A stretch of 64,000 nt of DNA from Sepioteuthis lessoniana (GCA_963585895.1 OY757913.1:101152449-101216448); one strand, 5' to 3'; shown: positions 31,069 to 41,450, counted from the stretch's first letter. Notes: generated by a model not told the origin, from the letters alone. Translations and numbers: made by a program.

Positions 31069-31500
31069 TACAGGGTGGAACGACAAAATTTTTTTTTGTT
31101 GCAGACCATCTACTTGTTGGCCAGTTGTGTACAAATCCCAAGAGCGATAGGAGCCTTCTATCATGTCTGAAAGTGACACAATATTCAACGAGCAAGATCG
31201 GAGATGCACCGCTGTACAACTCAGGGTCTCTACCGATCCAAGTTATGACAACAGGACCATTGCCAGCACCCTGAAAATGCAAATCTGGATTGCCACGAAT
31301 AACAGGGACGTGCCCAGGGTGATGAAAACAAAGTTTCCTGCTACGGTTATGGTCTTTGGTGTGGTTTCAAGTGTGGGCCACCTCATGCCACCTTACATCT
31401 TCGAAGTCGGCTTGAAAATCAACACCAAAGTGTACCTGGATGTGCTGAAGAGTGTTATGATCCCCTGGTGCAATCAGGTGGCCGGTGGCAGACCCTTAGG
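31069..31500 (+). pseudogene. Second internally deleted mariner, 3' end lost
   Basis: The terminal repeat CAGGGTGGAACGACAAAATT begins at 31071. The frame from 31163 reads MSESDTIFNEQDRRCTAV, passes through the same internal deletion as the 15.3-kb copy, then STDPSYDNRTIAS, VMVFGVVSSVGHLMPPYIF and IPWCNQVAGGRPL. Here the frame across the junction is open. It breaks off just before the QQDSAPAH block, so the last two catalytic residues and right terminal repeat are absent. A SINE-B-type tail follows directly. Confidence 0.82.
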
Positions 31501-31558
31501 CAAAAAATAACCTAAAAAGGGTGATATGCCATTAAACAAAGAAACCAAACCAAACTAG
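31501..31558 (+). mobile_element. SINE-B or element C tail fused to the mariner
   Basis: AAATAACCTAAAAAGGGTGA, TATGCCATTAAACAAAG and AAACCAAACC are the shared hairpin tail without any SINE body. The 5' arm of the hairpin is degraded (GGCAAAAAATAACC). Confidence 0.7.
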
Positions 31559-31799
31559 AAATGGTGACATTCATTTTTCCACATTGCCTCTCATCTATCT
31601 CGATGCCCCACATCAAGTGACGTGGATCGAAAAGGGGGTTCCTGAGATACCCTGTATCTGGCAAAAAGACATTATGCCTTGCTACAAAAGCAGGATAGGC
31701 CAGTGTTAGCAGTTAGGAATTTCTGCGATACATCACTCCTAATATCTGATCGCTGAACACACCAGATTGCAATCCCCTAGATTATTATATCTCGGGTAC

Positions 31800-32096
31800 G
31801 ATTCCCGTGGTGTAAAGGTTATTGTCGTAGGAAATGGATATGGTGACACGAGTTCAAACCTACGACGAGAATGATTGCATTTCACATAGATCTAATACCC
31901 TTGGGAAAGGTATGAATGCAATTTTTCTTCTTCCACCTTAATAGTAGGGTATATTAGGTTCTTCAGCCTTGGTGAAGCAACCAGTCTAGGAGAAGAAAAA
32001 ATTCTGAATTGAAACCTGTTAAACTCCGCTTAAAGATAGACAATTAAATTACATACAAATGGTTGATATGCCATTAAACAAAGAAACCAAACCAAG
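31800..32096 (+). mobile_element. Chimeric SINE: SINE-A body with SINE-B tail
   Basis: The SINE-A head and body run from CCCGTGGTGTAAAGGTTATT through CGAGTTCAAACCTACG, CCCTTGGGAAAGGTATGAAT and CCTGTTAAACTCCGC. Near 32035 the expected CCCGAGCGGAGG end is replaced by TTACATACAAATGGTTGATA and CCATTAAACAAAGAAACC, the SINE-B end. This may be template switching, or a SINE-B tail inserted at the end of a truncated SINE-A. Confidence 0.7.
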
Positions 32097-32128
32097 TACA
32101 TAATTCCTGAAGTTACGTGTAAGAACTT

Positions 32129-32412
32129 ACACATCCCCTCCGCCACTGGTTGGATATGATCCAAGATCAATTTTAATTAGAGTAAAGCTGGTTTGATATC
32201 AGAGTTTTTCTTTCTCTTCGGCTGGTTGCCATACCAAGGCTAAAGAATCTAGTATGTCCAACTAGTTACTCCTAACTGGTTGAGAAGAGACGGGTTCATG
32301 CCTTTCGCAATGGTATTAGTGCAACGTTAAACACATATATCTTCACCCACGATTTGAACTCGGGTTTCCATTCCATTTCTTACGACAATAACCATCACAC
32401 TAATTGCGCCTA
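32129..32412 (-). mobile_element. SINE-A, old copy
   Basis: TATGATCCAAGATCAATTTT, ATATCAGAGTTTTTCTTTC, GGTTGCCATACCAAGGCTAA, CGCAATGGTATTAGTGCAA, GATTTGAACTCGGG (reversed B-box) and ACGACAATAACCATCACAC. All family landmarks are in order but many are substituted. Confidence 0.7.
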
Positions 32413-32789
32413 AGTAGTAGTTGTAGTTGTTGTAATATTTGCTTTTTTCATTTTTTATTTTGATGTTTCTATTTTTTTACTTCTTTTCTTTTTCTTTTTG
32501 CTTTTTAATGTATTTTTTCCAATTAACTGATGTGAAAGATACACCTGACTAAGCTGCTACAAATAATTTTGATTGTTTTGTTTGGTGAATTTGAGTATGT
32601 TGGGTAACAACCATATTGTCCAACATTGATTATTCTCAAGTAATATCTTTGTTTTGATCGCTATCAAACCTCATTTGGTGTAGCCAACCGTAGAGCATCA
32701 TTGAACAATAAATACCCAGCATGAATATTTCTATTCCAGTCTTTTTTTTTTCTTAAAAGAAAAAGAAACATACTGCGAGGTTTTTATAG
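32413..32789. other. Unassigned, T-rich
   Basis: Long T-rich patch near 32440-32520. Nothing recognised. Confidence 0.4.
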
Positions 32790-33610
32790 TGACTGTTAGA
32801 ATCAGAGAACAAAAGTATGACACTTTTGACATTTTTACAAGTGTCCTGCGTATGACACCAAATTGCTGTGGTGAGGCTTCAGTTCTAGAAGGATTTGCAG
32901 TACGGAGTAACCTTTTCGTTGGCATTACATTCCTGCTCTGTCGGTTGGGGCTCTACAAGAGGCTGACTGCACCAAAGAAGAGGGGTAGGAATCCTTCTTA
33001 ACGACTGCATGACACTTAACTACACTGAATCGTGATTCTCTTATCCTAGAGATTTGGGGAATGCGGAGTAGACGTTGATTGCCATTACTCCCAGGTCCAC
33101 TCTGACTAGAGGTGGTAGTAACTGTTAGGGTCTCATGTATGGGTAAAAAAGAATTGTATTAGGCCATTTACATTTCACATAGCGCTAACATTCTTTTAAA
33201 AGGTATGGTTCCAATTACACTCCCTTCAGCTATGAGTTAATAGTAGAGCAGACTGAGCTCTTTAATCTTAGTATAGCCACCAGTTTCGGAGAAGGAAAAA
33301 ATTCAACCCTGTTAATTCTGCTAAGAGATTCTGTGTGGTGGGATTGGTAAATACAAATGAATAAATTGAGTGCAACTAAATGCTTTAAGCTAAATTGAAT
33401 TGTTTAAAATAGAACTGTTTGATCATTTAATTGTAAGTTTAATTGAACTGTTTGTGATACATAGCAATGCTTGGAACTATTTAGCTTTGTTAACTTATGT
33501 ATACAAATCATATATATCTAATGGATATTTATAAACCGGATCTGGCATTAAATAACCTAAAATGGTTGATATGCCAAAAAACTCAACCAACCCAAACCAA
33601 ATATATCCTA
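32790..33610 (+). mobile_element. Element C (two partial heads and a tail) with a nested SINE-A
   Basis: Two head segments occur (GTGGTGAGGCTTCAGTTCTA near 32870; TTGGGGAATGCGGAGTAGAC near 33054). After ATGTATGGGTAAAAAAGAATTG the copy is interrupted at about 33165-33358 by a SINE-A middle and end (ACATTTCACATAGCGCTAAC ... TGGGATTGGTAAATA). Element C then resumes with TAAATTGAATTGTTTAAAAT and the tail CTGGCATTAAATAACC, AAAATGGTTGATATGCC. Confidence 0.65.
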
Positions 33611-33891
33611 TTTACCAAACCCTCCGCTCGGGAAGGATCGGACACAAGGTCAATTTTTAAGCGGAGTTTAACAGCTTTTAATTCAGAGTTTTCCTTCTCC
33701 TAGGCTGAAGAACCTATTCTGTCCTACTATTTACCCATAGTTGGAGGGAGAATAATTGGATTCATACCTTTCCCAAGGGTATTAGTGCTATGTGAAATGC
33801 AATCAGTCTCGTCCAGGATTTGAACTCGTGTCGCCGTGTTCATTTTCTACGAGGATAACAATTACACCACGGGCACCTCTCCAAATCATAT
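33611..33891 (-). mobile_element. SINE-A nested in the element C tail array
   Basis: CCCTCCGCTCGGGAAGGATC to ACACCACGGGCACCTC, reversed and complete. It splits tail repeats: units before (about 33485-33605) and after (33892-34085) are the same 89-bp type as at 24041. CCAAATATAT on the left and CCAAATCATAT on the right may be the target duplication. Confidence 0.82.
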
Positions 33892-34085
33892 GTATTAAAT
33901 ATATATGTATAAAGAGGATTTAACATTAAATAACCTAAAATGGTTGATATGCCATAAAAAACAACCCAACCAATTCATATATATTTAATATATATGTATA
34001 AAGAGAATTTGGCATTAAATAACCTACAATGGTTTATATGCCATAAAACCCAACCTAACCAATTCATATATATTTAATATATACT
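33892..34085 (+). repeat. Element C tail units, about two copies
   Basis: ATATATGTATAAAGAG, GGCATTAAATAACCTACAATGG and AACCAATTCATATAT repeat twice, matching the 24-kb satellite. It is the right half of the array split by the nested SINE-A. Confidence 0.8.
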
Positions 34086-35140
34086 AGTTTATAATTACCT
34101 GAAACCTGTGTTATAAAGTGGAGGTTCTGTTTAAAATATATGTATAATACATAATTGAACACTGTTTTTATGTCCGATTTTATGATACCTGTGGTTCAAT
34201 TTATAATGTTAATTCAATGTAAAATCGTCCCTGATTTAATGCTAGTTTACCTTTGAGTGCATAATGGCTGACAAGGTGCGACAATACACTTTTGAAAACA
34301 AAAACAAAAAACTGAAAAGAAAAAAGTAGAATAATTTATCAGAATGTCTTTAAAATTGGAATAAACCGACATTTATGCTGAAGGAATTGGAAATCTACCA
34401 CAGAGAAAAGTGCGACAATATATTCTAAAATTTACATTAAATTTAAATTGTAAATTAAACATCAGGCATCATAAATTGTACAAGAAGTCAGTATCAAATT
34501 TCGCATTATACGATATTGTAAATTGAACCTCAACTTTATAGCCACTTCACACACTCTCTCTCTCTGTCGCTTTTAGAGTCAATTTTTCTAAAATAAAGAA
34601 AACGAACAAACAAACAAAAAAAAGTAATAATTATAAAAATCGAATGAAAAATTCCTCCAAGAAGTGAAAGTCATGTTTAAACAGAGGAGACATGAATGCA
34701 TAAGAAGGAGAAGAAAAAGAAAAAAAAAAACTATTATCGGAAGAAAATGTCTGCGGACATAAAGTCAGTGTAAATTTGCATTAAATTTAAATTGTAAACT
34801 GAAGTAAAAATCGAACAAATAGTAAGTTTCAAATGATGCATGATACGTATATTATGAAGTGAAACATCTTTTTTATGGCTACCGCCTTTCGTTTCCCTTT
34901 TAAAGTTAATTTTGCCCAAAAAACGAAAAAAAAAAAAAAAAAAAAGAAGAAAAACTGAATAACTGAATCCTGTTAAACAGACACGAAATTGTGTTTTATC
35001 AATTAACCGAATGTTAACTGAACTTTACAACATCATCAGTTATTAGGTTAATCCACCCCGTTCTTTAACCTTATGTATGGGTAATGAAAACCCAAAGACT
35101 TGTTCAGTTTATTGAACCTTTATTTAATCGTAATTATTAA
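34086..35140. other. Unassigned AT-rich DNA with a diverged direct repeat
   Basis: AAATTTACATTAAATTTAAA near 34430 and AAATTTGCATTAAATTTAAA near 34775 begin similar stretches of about 150 bp, each followed by a GATACG/ATTGTA-type region and a TTTATAGCCAC or TTTATGGCTAC end. A (CT)n patch is at about 34555. A pure A run of about 22 is at about 34926. Confidence 0.45.
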
Positions 35141-35142
35141 TT

Positions 35143-35520
35143 CGGGTATTTAACCGACTTCCCACCAAGTCAGGATCTAACACAAGGTCATTTTGGAATA
35201 GCCAGCACGGATCGAGATTTATGCGTGGCTATTACAAAAATCTGCTTGGTCCCGTCAGAATTCCTCTTTCGGAGCGCCTAAAGCGCAAAGAGGAAAGCTA
35301 AGCGCCGCCAAGCAAGTATACCCTGGGGGAAGGCTAATGGGACAACGTAATTGTTGTTTTGGGTATTTAACTGACTTCCTACCAAGCCAGAATGTGACGC
35401 ATGGTCATTTTCATTGCGGGGAACGACGCACAAATCAAGACTCAGGCATAGCCAATCCCAAAAATGCTTTGTCTCCTCGGCATTCCCCATATTGGCGCAC
35501 CTCAGGCGTCAAACTGTAAA
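35143..35520. repeat. Partially duplicated repeat containing GGGTATTTAAC
   Basis: GGGTATTTAACCGACTTCCC at 35155 and GGGTATTTAACTGACTTCCT at 35361 begin two related segments, each continuing with CCAAGTCAGGA or CCAAGCCAGAA and then ACACAAGGTCATTTT or ACGCATGGTCATTTT. The region is GC-richer than its surroundings. I do not recognise the family. Confidence 0.45.
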
Positions 35521-35838
35521 CTCAGCAGTGGTATGTGAGTCTTAGAAGGAATCGCTGTATCGTTGCCCACCTCCACTGGATCATTAACTCTGAAATTCTA
35601 GTCGTTCTTATTCCTTTGCAAGATTGACTGACTTTTTTAAAACCCTACCGTGGGAGCATTTATCGCACCTACCACCAAGAATTCGTGTGATTGACTCTTT
35701 GACGGTCTTACAGCCGGGCACTAGGTTCACTGGTGGGTCGAGGGGTCCATTACAATATACTATTTCAAAGAAAAAATCAATGGAAACAATTCTACTACTG
35801 AGACTTAAATATCTGATGTTCTGTTAAAAATAGATTAA
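35521..35838. other. Unassigned
   Basis: One 67-residue frame at 35624-35827 has no motif I can place. No repeat boundaries recognised. Confidence 0.35.
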
Positions 35839-36293
35839 CTTATGTAGTATACTCATATGCAGATGCATGCACAATCATAACGACGACACAATAAAGACGA
35901 GCAACACAGTTCTTTAGAAAAATATACCTCTCACTTTATTGAAAGGGTTGTGTGTGAGAGGGAGTTGGAGACCGAACAGAACTAGAACATATTGACCCCA
36001 ACTCCTATGGCCACAACAGCGTTTCTTTCCCGTTCTCCTGTGCTGCCTCTCTGGATGCTGGTTTTCTCTAACGCATCTTGTCACCAACTGATTGAACTTC
36101 CTGTACACCGAGTTATATAATAGTTCAACGCACACCTTCTTCTCGTGGGCGTCACAAATCGAACTCATTCAACCCGTCCACGGTCAAGGTTATAATATTC
36201 TGATATTCCTCGACCGGATGCACTTGTTATTTACACAGGGGCATTTCCTATTTTGACAGCCCGGTAGGGTCGGAAGTCAATATACAACACTTT
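35839..36293 (-). mobile_element. Solo LTR, family LTR-G, copy 3
   Basis: Runs 35843-36289, reading on the minus strand from TGTTGTATATTGACTTCCGA to AGTATACTACA. TATA-like ATTATATAACTCGG is near 36115 and AATAAAGTGAGAGG near 35938. It is flanked by CTTA (35839-35842) and CTTT (36290-36293), a 4-bp duplication with one change. At 447 bp it is the shortest copy and lacks part of the GC-rich inner block. Confidence 0.82.
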
Positions 36294-36369
36294 CACCGTT
36301 CCCTCCCCCTAAAGAAATTGCAGTTTATCCCATCACCTGTCTATTTGATAATTTACAATTTTTTTTTGT

Positions 36370-36605
36370 TTAAATGTGGTATAAGGTTGTATGAATGGAG
36401 CACCTAATCAGACTCGACCTCACTCGTCTAGCTTGTTAACCAATGCACTACCAAAGGTGCCCAAGTAATTTACTAAGTATATGTTCTTACTTAGATGTAG
36501 TACAAGGCTATATAAAAGGGGCACCCAGTCAGACTCTAACTCGCTCGTGAAGTTTTTCTAGTCTAGCTTGCTAACTATTATCCCACTCAAGGCACCCAAC
36601 ACCTG
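36370..36605 (-). mobile_element. Two SINE-D copies in tandem (tRNA-like)
   Basis: AGACTCGACCTCACTCG (reversed B-box region) with AACCAATGCACTACCAAAGG (reversed A-box) ends the first at about 36465. AGACTCTAACTCGCTCG and ACTATTATCCCACTCAAGG end the second at about 36600. Each begins with a GTGGTATAAGG or GTAGTACAAGG segment. The forward fragment at 36718-36781 and the copy at 39405-39535 belong to the same family. Confidence 0.6.
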
Positions 36606-37080
36606 CCTTTTCTGTTAACATTCTGTGAGAAGCCGTATAAAAATACAAAAATGTCGCAATGCTTTTTATATATGGCAGGAGTAGGAATGAATTATTAGAA
36701 ATTACATTAATCTAGTAGGGCACCTTGGGTGGGTGTAATGGTTGTGCCGCATCTAAGCAAAAAGCTTAGTAAATTACTACTACATTAATCTAGATGGAGA
36801 GTTGAGTTTGACCAAGAATCACTTATTCCCGGGAACTAAGTGCTGACTCAAAGCATTATCTATTTTGTTTAACAAAAAACAGTAAATAGCAACCATCATT
36901 GGAAAAGAGAATAAAACGCTCGACCTCTCCTTCATTCTTTCGTATACTTCACCATTAAGCCATACCTGTAATGTCACATTATCAGTGTTAAGCATTTTCG
37001 AAAAAAAGAAGACACTTGTGCAATAAACTCCAGAGAAAGCCCAGTGAATAAGAAAAATTAATATCAGAGAGCATAGTATT
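36606..37080. other. Unassigned; SINE-D head and tail fragment at 36718-36781
   Basis: CACCTTGGGTGGGTGTAATGG (A-box) joins directly to CTAAGCAAAAAGCTTAGTAA, which is the SINE-D 3' end. The middle of the SINE is missing. The rest is unassigned. Confidence 0.45.
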
Positions 37081-37081
37081 A

Positions 37082-37308
37082 AGTTTGGTTGTTTAATGGC
37101 ATATCAACCTTTTGAGGTGATTTATTGCCAAAGCTATTCTCCTAGAAGAAAAGTAGTGGTACTATTTTTACCCATAGATTGATAAGAGGGTTCATATCTT
37201 TCCCAAGGGTATATGCCCGAAAGTGAACGTAATAGCACAACTCGGGTACGAACTCGCTTACTACGATTCCGCAGTCCATCGCTTTAACCATTAGACCACG
37301 AGGACACC
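37082..37308 (-). mobile_element. SINE-B, well-preserved copy
   Basis: Reversed order: GGCATATCAACCTTTTGAGG, TTTCCCAAGGGTATATGCCC, AAAGTGAACGTAATAGCAC, GGTACGAACTCGC (reversed B-box position) and CTTTAACCATTAGACCACGAGG (reversed A-box). The hairpin tail is at 37098-37130. Confidence 0.86.
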
Positions 37309-37587
37309 ACCCAATTAGTCATTAAATTTCATAATAGATTTCATTTGGAAAAGGTCAGTTTGAATGAGATCAGTAATAGTAAAACCATAACTTAAAAAAA
37401 ATTAATTAATTAAAAAAGCCTGCCTAAGTCTATGGTCATAACATCCAAAAACAATGCACGGTGTAATTCAAGTAAAAACGATGAATTAGATGTTCTTTAA
37501 ATATTAGATGTGTAAACCCGTATCGGTTTAGCAATGTAATGGTTTACGAGTTAACCTTACTAAAGCCCAAGAACGTTAGATAAAGCA

Positions 37588-38090
37588 TTTAGGTTTGGTT
37601 TGGTTCGGTTTGGTTTTCTGGCATATCAACCTTTGTTGGCTATTTAATGCCAAATCCTGTTTTTATATATTGAATATACGATTTGTAAGCACATTTTTAG
37701 CTACAAGGTTCTCTTTCTAACAATTCAATTTTGCATAAGCCAACAAAATTAAATGGTTCCAAGTATTGCTACATATCACTAACAATTCAGTCAGTGCGTA
37801 GCTCAGTCATTTGTTTACACGAAGTTAAATAATAAAACAGTTTTTTTAACAATTCAGTTTAGCATGAGTCATTTGTTTTCACTTTGTTTAAATATCAAAC
37901 AGTTCTATTTGACTCATAGGTAGGACCTTTTCAGATGCTACCACTCTGGGCTCGAGTGGATCTGGGAACGATGACAATTTAGGAGCACACTACATTCCCC
38001 ATAGCTCCTGCATTAATGGAGCCTTAGTATCATATTGTTTGATGTCATAACCAGGACACTCTTCGGTTTGGTCTTACTGTTGTACAATTA
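37588..38090 (-). mobile_element. Element C copy 9
   Basis: GGCATATCAACCTTTGTTGG (reversed tail), TTCAATTTTGCATAAGC and AACAATTCAGTTTAGCATGA subrepeats, then TGCTACCACTCTGGGC, TCCTGCATTAATGGAGCC and CCAGGACACTC. It faces copy 10, so copies 9 and 10 form an inverted pair with heads together. Confidence 0.75.
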
Positions 38091-38217
38091 AGGAATGATT
38101 TTTTAAAAATCATTTTTCGTTAAGTTTTATTATTTAGTTTGGTAAGGCTTTTAAGGACTCGGGTCTCTTAGTCTAGGTACATTGTCAGATGATGTAGTCT
38201 TACGCCCGCGCGGAAAG

Positions 38218-38370
38218 GATTCGACAATCATCATATGTCATAATAATCACCCAGACAGAAAATGAGGCTGGTGTGTGAATGACGTCATACCCAGAAGAGA
38301 TGGTCCTGAGGATTTGAGGAGTACAGATACATGAGTTGTGCATATTTAAGTTCAGTAAAAGAATATCCAG
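38218..38370 (+). mobile_element. LTR-J 5' fragment with intact TGACGTCA
   Basis: GACAATCATCATATGTCATA, CACCCAGACAGAAAATGAGG, GAATGACGTCATACCCAGAA and CCTGAGGATTTGAGG match the first third of LTR-J. The 3' part was not recognised. Confidence 0.58.
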
Positions 38371-38477
38371 CAGCCTACAACCTTTTAGGAAACCCCTATC
38401 GAGAAGTTAGTCATAAAGGTTAATAGACATTTTTGGGTTTTTGCGAGATAATACTCCTGGCAAAAGCATCGTCCCAG

Positions 38478-39127
38478 AATGGATCGGCTGTAGAATACAC
38501 CGACTGCACCTCTGCAGAGAGGTAAGACCCCTTCCGAGGAGTGTCCTGATTATGACACTAAACAATCTGATGGTGAGGTTTCAGTGATGCTTAGGCTTTG
38601 GGAAGTGCGGAGTACCCCTTCATTGCCATCGCTCCCAGGTCCACTCTGGCCCGGCGTGGTAGCACCTGATAGGGCCCTATCTATGGGTTAAATAGAACTA
38701 ATGGCATACTTTTCTAAACTGAATTGTTTGACTAAACTGAATTGCTTGAAATAGAAATGTTTTTGACAAACCGTACTTACATTTAAACTGCGTGCTTATA
38801 CTAAACTGGTTTCTTTGAGATGGATCTATTTTAAGACATTGAAACTGTATTTAAATAAAATTGATTTGTTTAATATATAACTATTTTGACATTTAATTAT
38901 GTATAAACAACATATGCACTTATACTAAACTGAATTTGCCGAGTTAGAACCGCTTGGCTAAACTGAATAGTTTGAAATAGAAATGTTTTTAACATTTAAA
39001 CTGTACTTACTTTGAAACTGCGTACTTATCCTAAACTGAATTGTTTGAAATAGAACTATTTACATAAAAATGGATTTGGCGTCAAATAACCTACAAAGGT
39101 TGATAAGCCATAAAACCAAAACAACTC
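38478..39127 (+). mobile_element. Element C copy 10
   Basis: Head: GAATACACCGACTGCACCTC, CTGATGGTGAGGTTTCAGTG, GTGCGGAGTACCCCTTCATT, CGCTCCCAGGTCCACTCTGG, CCTGATAGGGCCCTATC. Body: repeated CTAAACTGAATTGTTTGA and GAAATGTTTTTGACA units. Tail: AAATGGATTTGGCGTCAAAT, CTACAAAGGTTGATAAGCC. It is one of the most complete copies. Confidence 0.8.
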
Positions 39128-39337
39128 AACACTACCCAACCTTGGAGAGAATTTCGCCGACAGAGAACAAAGTTTGTAGCTGCCGACCAAATATTATCCT
39201 TGGACGAAAACCTCTCTCTCTCTCTCTCTCTCTGCTTATCCCCGAAATAAACAACTGTAGACAAAAAACTCAAACTGCTTGCGTTCCGGTCGTTTGCCTA
39301 CCGGATGAATCAGTTTCCCTTCGAAAGTTGTGGCTAT

Positions 39338-39950
39338 CTCATTTTGGTTGGTTGTGTTTTAAGCCATATGAAACTTTGTGGGTTATTTGATGCCACATAC
39401 TGTTGTAATTTACTTAGCTTTTTGCTTAGCTGTGACACAAGACCGAATGAATGGTGCACCCAATGAGAGTTGAACTCACTCCTGCAGGTTTGCTTGTCAA
39501 TCTTTCTAACCATTACACTACTCGAGGCGCCAAATACTGTTTATTTATATGTATTATATATTTGATATGAAAGAAAATAGTTTGTAGGTAATATTATTCT
39601 TAAACGAGCCGTAGGTCATTTGTTTGCCTACGGTTAATCATATCTAAATATTTCTAACACTAATAGTTATATTTCCACAAAGTTAAATGGTTTCAAGCAT
39701 AGGAAATGATTGAACAGTTTTATTTAACCAATAGACAAGAGCCTTTAAGGTAAGACAACCCTTGGTCAAAGTGGACCTGTGAGTAATTGTAATGAAGGGG
39801 CGCTTCACACTCCTCGCAGCTCCAGGAGTCAAACCTCACTATTAGGTGGTTTGGTGCAAACATCCAGAACACTCGTTGGAGTTGGCATCGTACGCCTCTG
39901 CAGAGGTGAAATCGGCATATTTCACAGCCCCAGTCGACAGGATTTAATAA
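39338..39950 (-). mobile_element. Element C copy 11, split by a SINE-D
   Basis: Reversed tail near 39350-39400 (GCCATATGAAACTTTGTGGG, TTATTTGATGCC). A SINE-D follows at 39405-39535, then C resumes with ATTTGTTTGCCTACGG and the head (CAAGAGCCTTTAAGG, TCAAAGTGGACCTG, AGAACACTCGTTGGAG). Confidence 0.65.
39405..39535 (-). mobile_element. SINE-D, fuller copy
   Basis: On the minus strand GCGCCTCGAGTAGTGTAATGG (A-box) leads to GAGTGAGTTCAACTCTC (B-box) and ends CTAAGCAAAAAGCTAAG. The arrangement is that of a tRNA head with a short tail. It sits inside element C copy 11. Confidence 0.7.
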
Positions 39951-40154
39951 TGTTTTGATTTTCAGCCAGGACCATATGCTGAGAGCAGCAAAGGAAAGAC
40001 CCATGCTAAAACCGGAGGCTCAAAATAGCGGCTATGAAACGAAGAGGCCACACATATCATTTTAATGTTGTATCATCAACAACTTTGGCCACTCTACATC
40101 AAGAACCAATGTATTGATAAAGTTTACCATCATTTTAAACAATTAAACACTTCA

Positions 40155-40540
40155 AGATACTTCCCTGGCCTTTTGGTTGGGTCATCTGGCATTCGTGTCG
40201 GATGGGGTATCAATCAATAGCAGATTCGAGGCCGAAAGGCCCCCAGTTTCGGTTGGGCCACCTTAGGGTGGGCGAGCTGCAACTTTTGTCCCCTATGTAT
40301 AGCACTAGACCTTGCTGTCTAGTTTAAGCTATAACCCGGCATACGTGCCCGGATCCAAATTTGGATTCGTGAAACTGCTTGCCTCATTAGACCCACATTG
40401 CACTTAGTGGGTCGATGAGCAGGGTTCGAGTCTCGGCTAGTTCCTGACCTTCCCCTCCCCTTTATCCCCACTTTAATCGGCCTTCGGGCTTTTGACCTTG
40501 TGTCAAGTCCTGTCTGGTGGGAGGCAGCAACAAATATCAT
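40155..40540 (+). mobile_element. Repeat F copy 1 (B-box-bearing)
   Basis: TCTGGCATTCGTGTCGGATG, GCCGAAAGGCCCCC, CTAGTTTAAGCTATAACCC, CACGTGCCCGGATCC-like segment, GCAGGGTTCGAGTCTCGG (B-box, about 40420-40437), then GACCTTGTGTCAAGTCCTGT and GGGAGGCAGCA. The reversed copy at 58636-59010 shares all of these. A partial copy follows at 40545-40690, also with a GGTTCGATCC box. Confidence 0.65.
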
Positions 40541-40544
40541 ACTT

Positions 40545-40695
40545 CACTGGCTTTTTAGGTGGGCCGTCTCACATTCGTGCCGAATAGTGTATCAAGGTCA
40601 ATGACTGATTCGGCCGGGCCCCATTTGAGTTGGTGAAGAATCATTGACAGCACAGCATAGTACTAGACCTAGGTTCGATCCGATATCTGCACAGA
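40545..40695 (+). mobile_element. Repeat F, partial copy
   Basis: ACTGGCTTTTTAGGTGGGCC, CATTCGTGCCGAATAGTGTA and CTAGACCTAGGTTCGATCCG repeat the first part of F copy 1 and join it directly to a B-box segment. Confidence 0.5.
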
Positions 40696-41209
40696 ACTGA
40701 TGTACTGGATGTCTCAAAATAGATGTAACCCATTAACATAATTCATATTGTATCAAATCATCTTCCATCAGAGTCTTAAACAGCAATCATATCACTTCAA
40801 GAAGGTTAAAGCAGATGACGAGATTAACTTTATTCACGTGAAAGACCAAGTTATTGGGAACGTCTTCGGGGGGACTTTTCCGGACTCCTTCCGACAGGAT
40901 CTCTCACCACGTCCGCTTTGTCAAGACATTTTGCAGTCAACTTTCTGCCATATCTGCAATATTCTGCCTTGCTGTGATTGTTTACTAACCTTGTGGTTTG
41001 AAATTTGGGTATCCAACGATAAATTTAGCTCTTCTGGGGATAATTATAAAGTTAAACCTGCTGCAAAATTTTGCCTGCACCGTTTTGAATGATTTTTGCC
41101 TCCAAATAAGTTGTGACGCGAAATATTTTTCCTCTCTTTTCCAAGGCATTGTGATCAAGGATTGATAGTTGTTATAGTAAACTATTTTCAAATCTGAAAC
41201 AAAAAGTAA
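40696..41209. other. Unassigned; contains a 114-codon open frame (40748-41092, plus)
   Basis: The frame starts MYQIIFHQSLKQQSYHF and includes several Cys (FCHICNILPCCDCL). It matches nothing I recognise, has no splice-site support, and overlaps a minus-strand frame of similar length. Probably fortuitous or part of an unrecognised element. Confidence 0.25.
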
Positions 41210-41450
41210 ATTTGGCGACCGTAGTTGAGGGTTACCAGAAGGCTTCCTTTCCAATAGCTACTACACGGAGGTGCAGGGGAGGGTGCTACTTCTTTCCCTG
41301 GATTGCTCCACTTTACCCTTCATACGTACCTTATATTGCTGAGTGTTAAGGAAGGAGGTATCATGTATCATTTTTAAAGTCTTTGGTATGACACGACCTG
41401 GGATTGAACCCCAGGTTTCCCGGACCATTGACGAACCCTCTACTCACTTG
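41210..41450 (-). mobile_element. SINE-H copy
   Basis: On the plus strand: GGCGACCGTAGTTGAGGGTT, CTACTACACGGAGGTGCAGG, TTTCCCTGGATTGCTCC, TTGCTGAGTGTTAAGGAAGG, GGGATTGAACCCCAGG (reversed B-box). Same order as at 1661 and 62399. Confidence 0.72.

Noticed and set aside
40748..41092. Host gene encoding a 114-residue Cys-containing protein
   Set aside because: No splice sites, no recognisable domain, and a similar-length frame on the opposite strand. Insufficient support.
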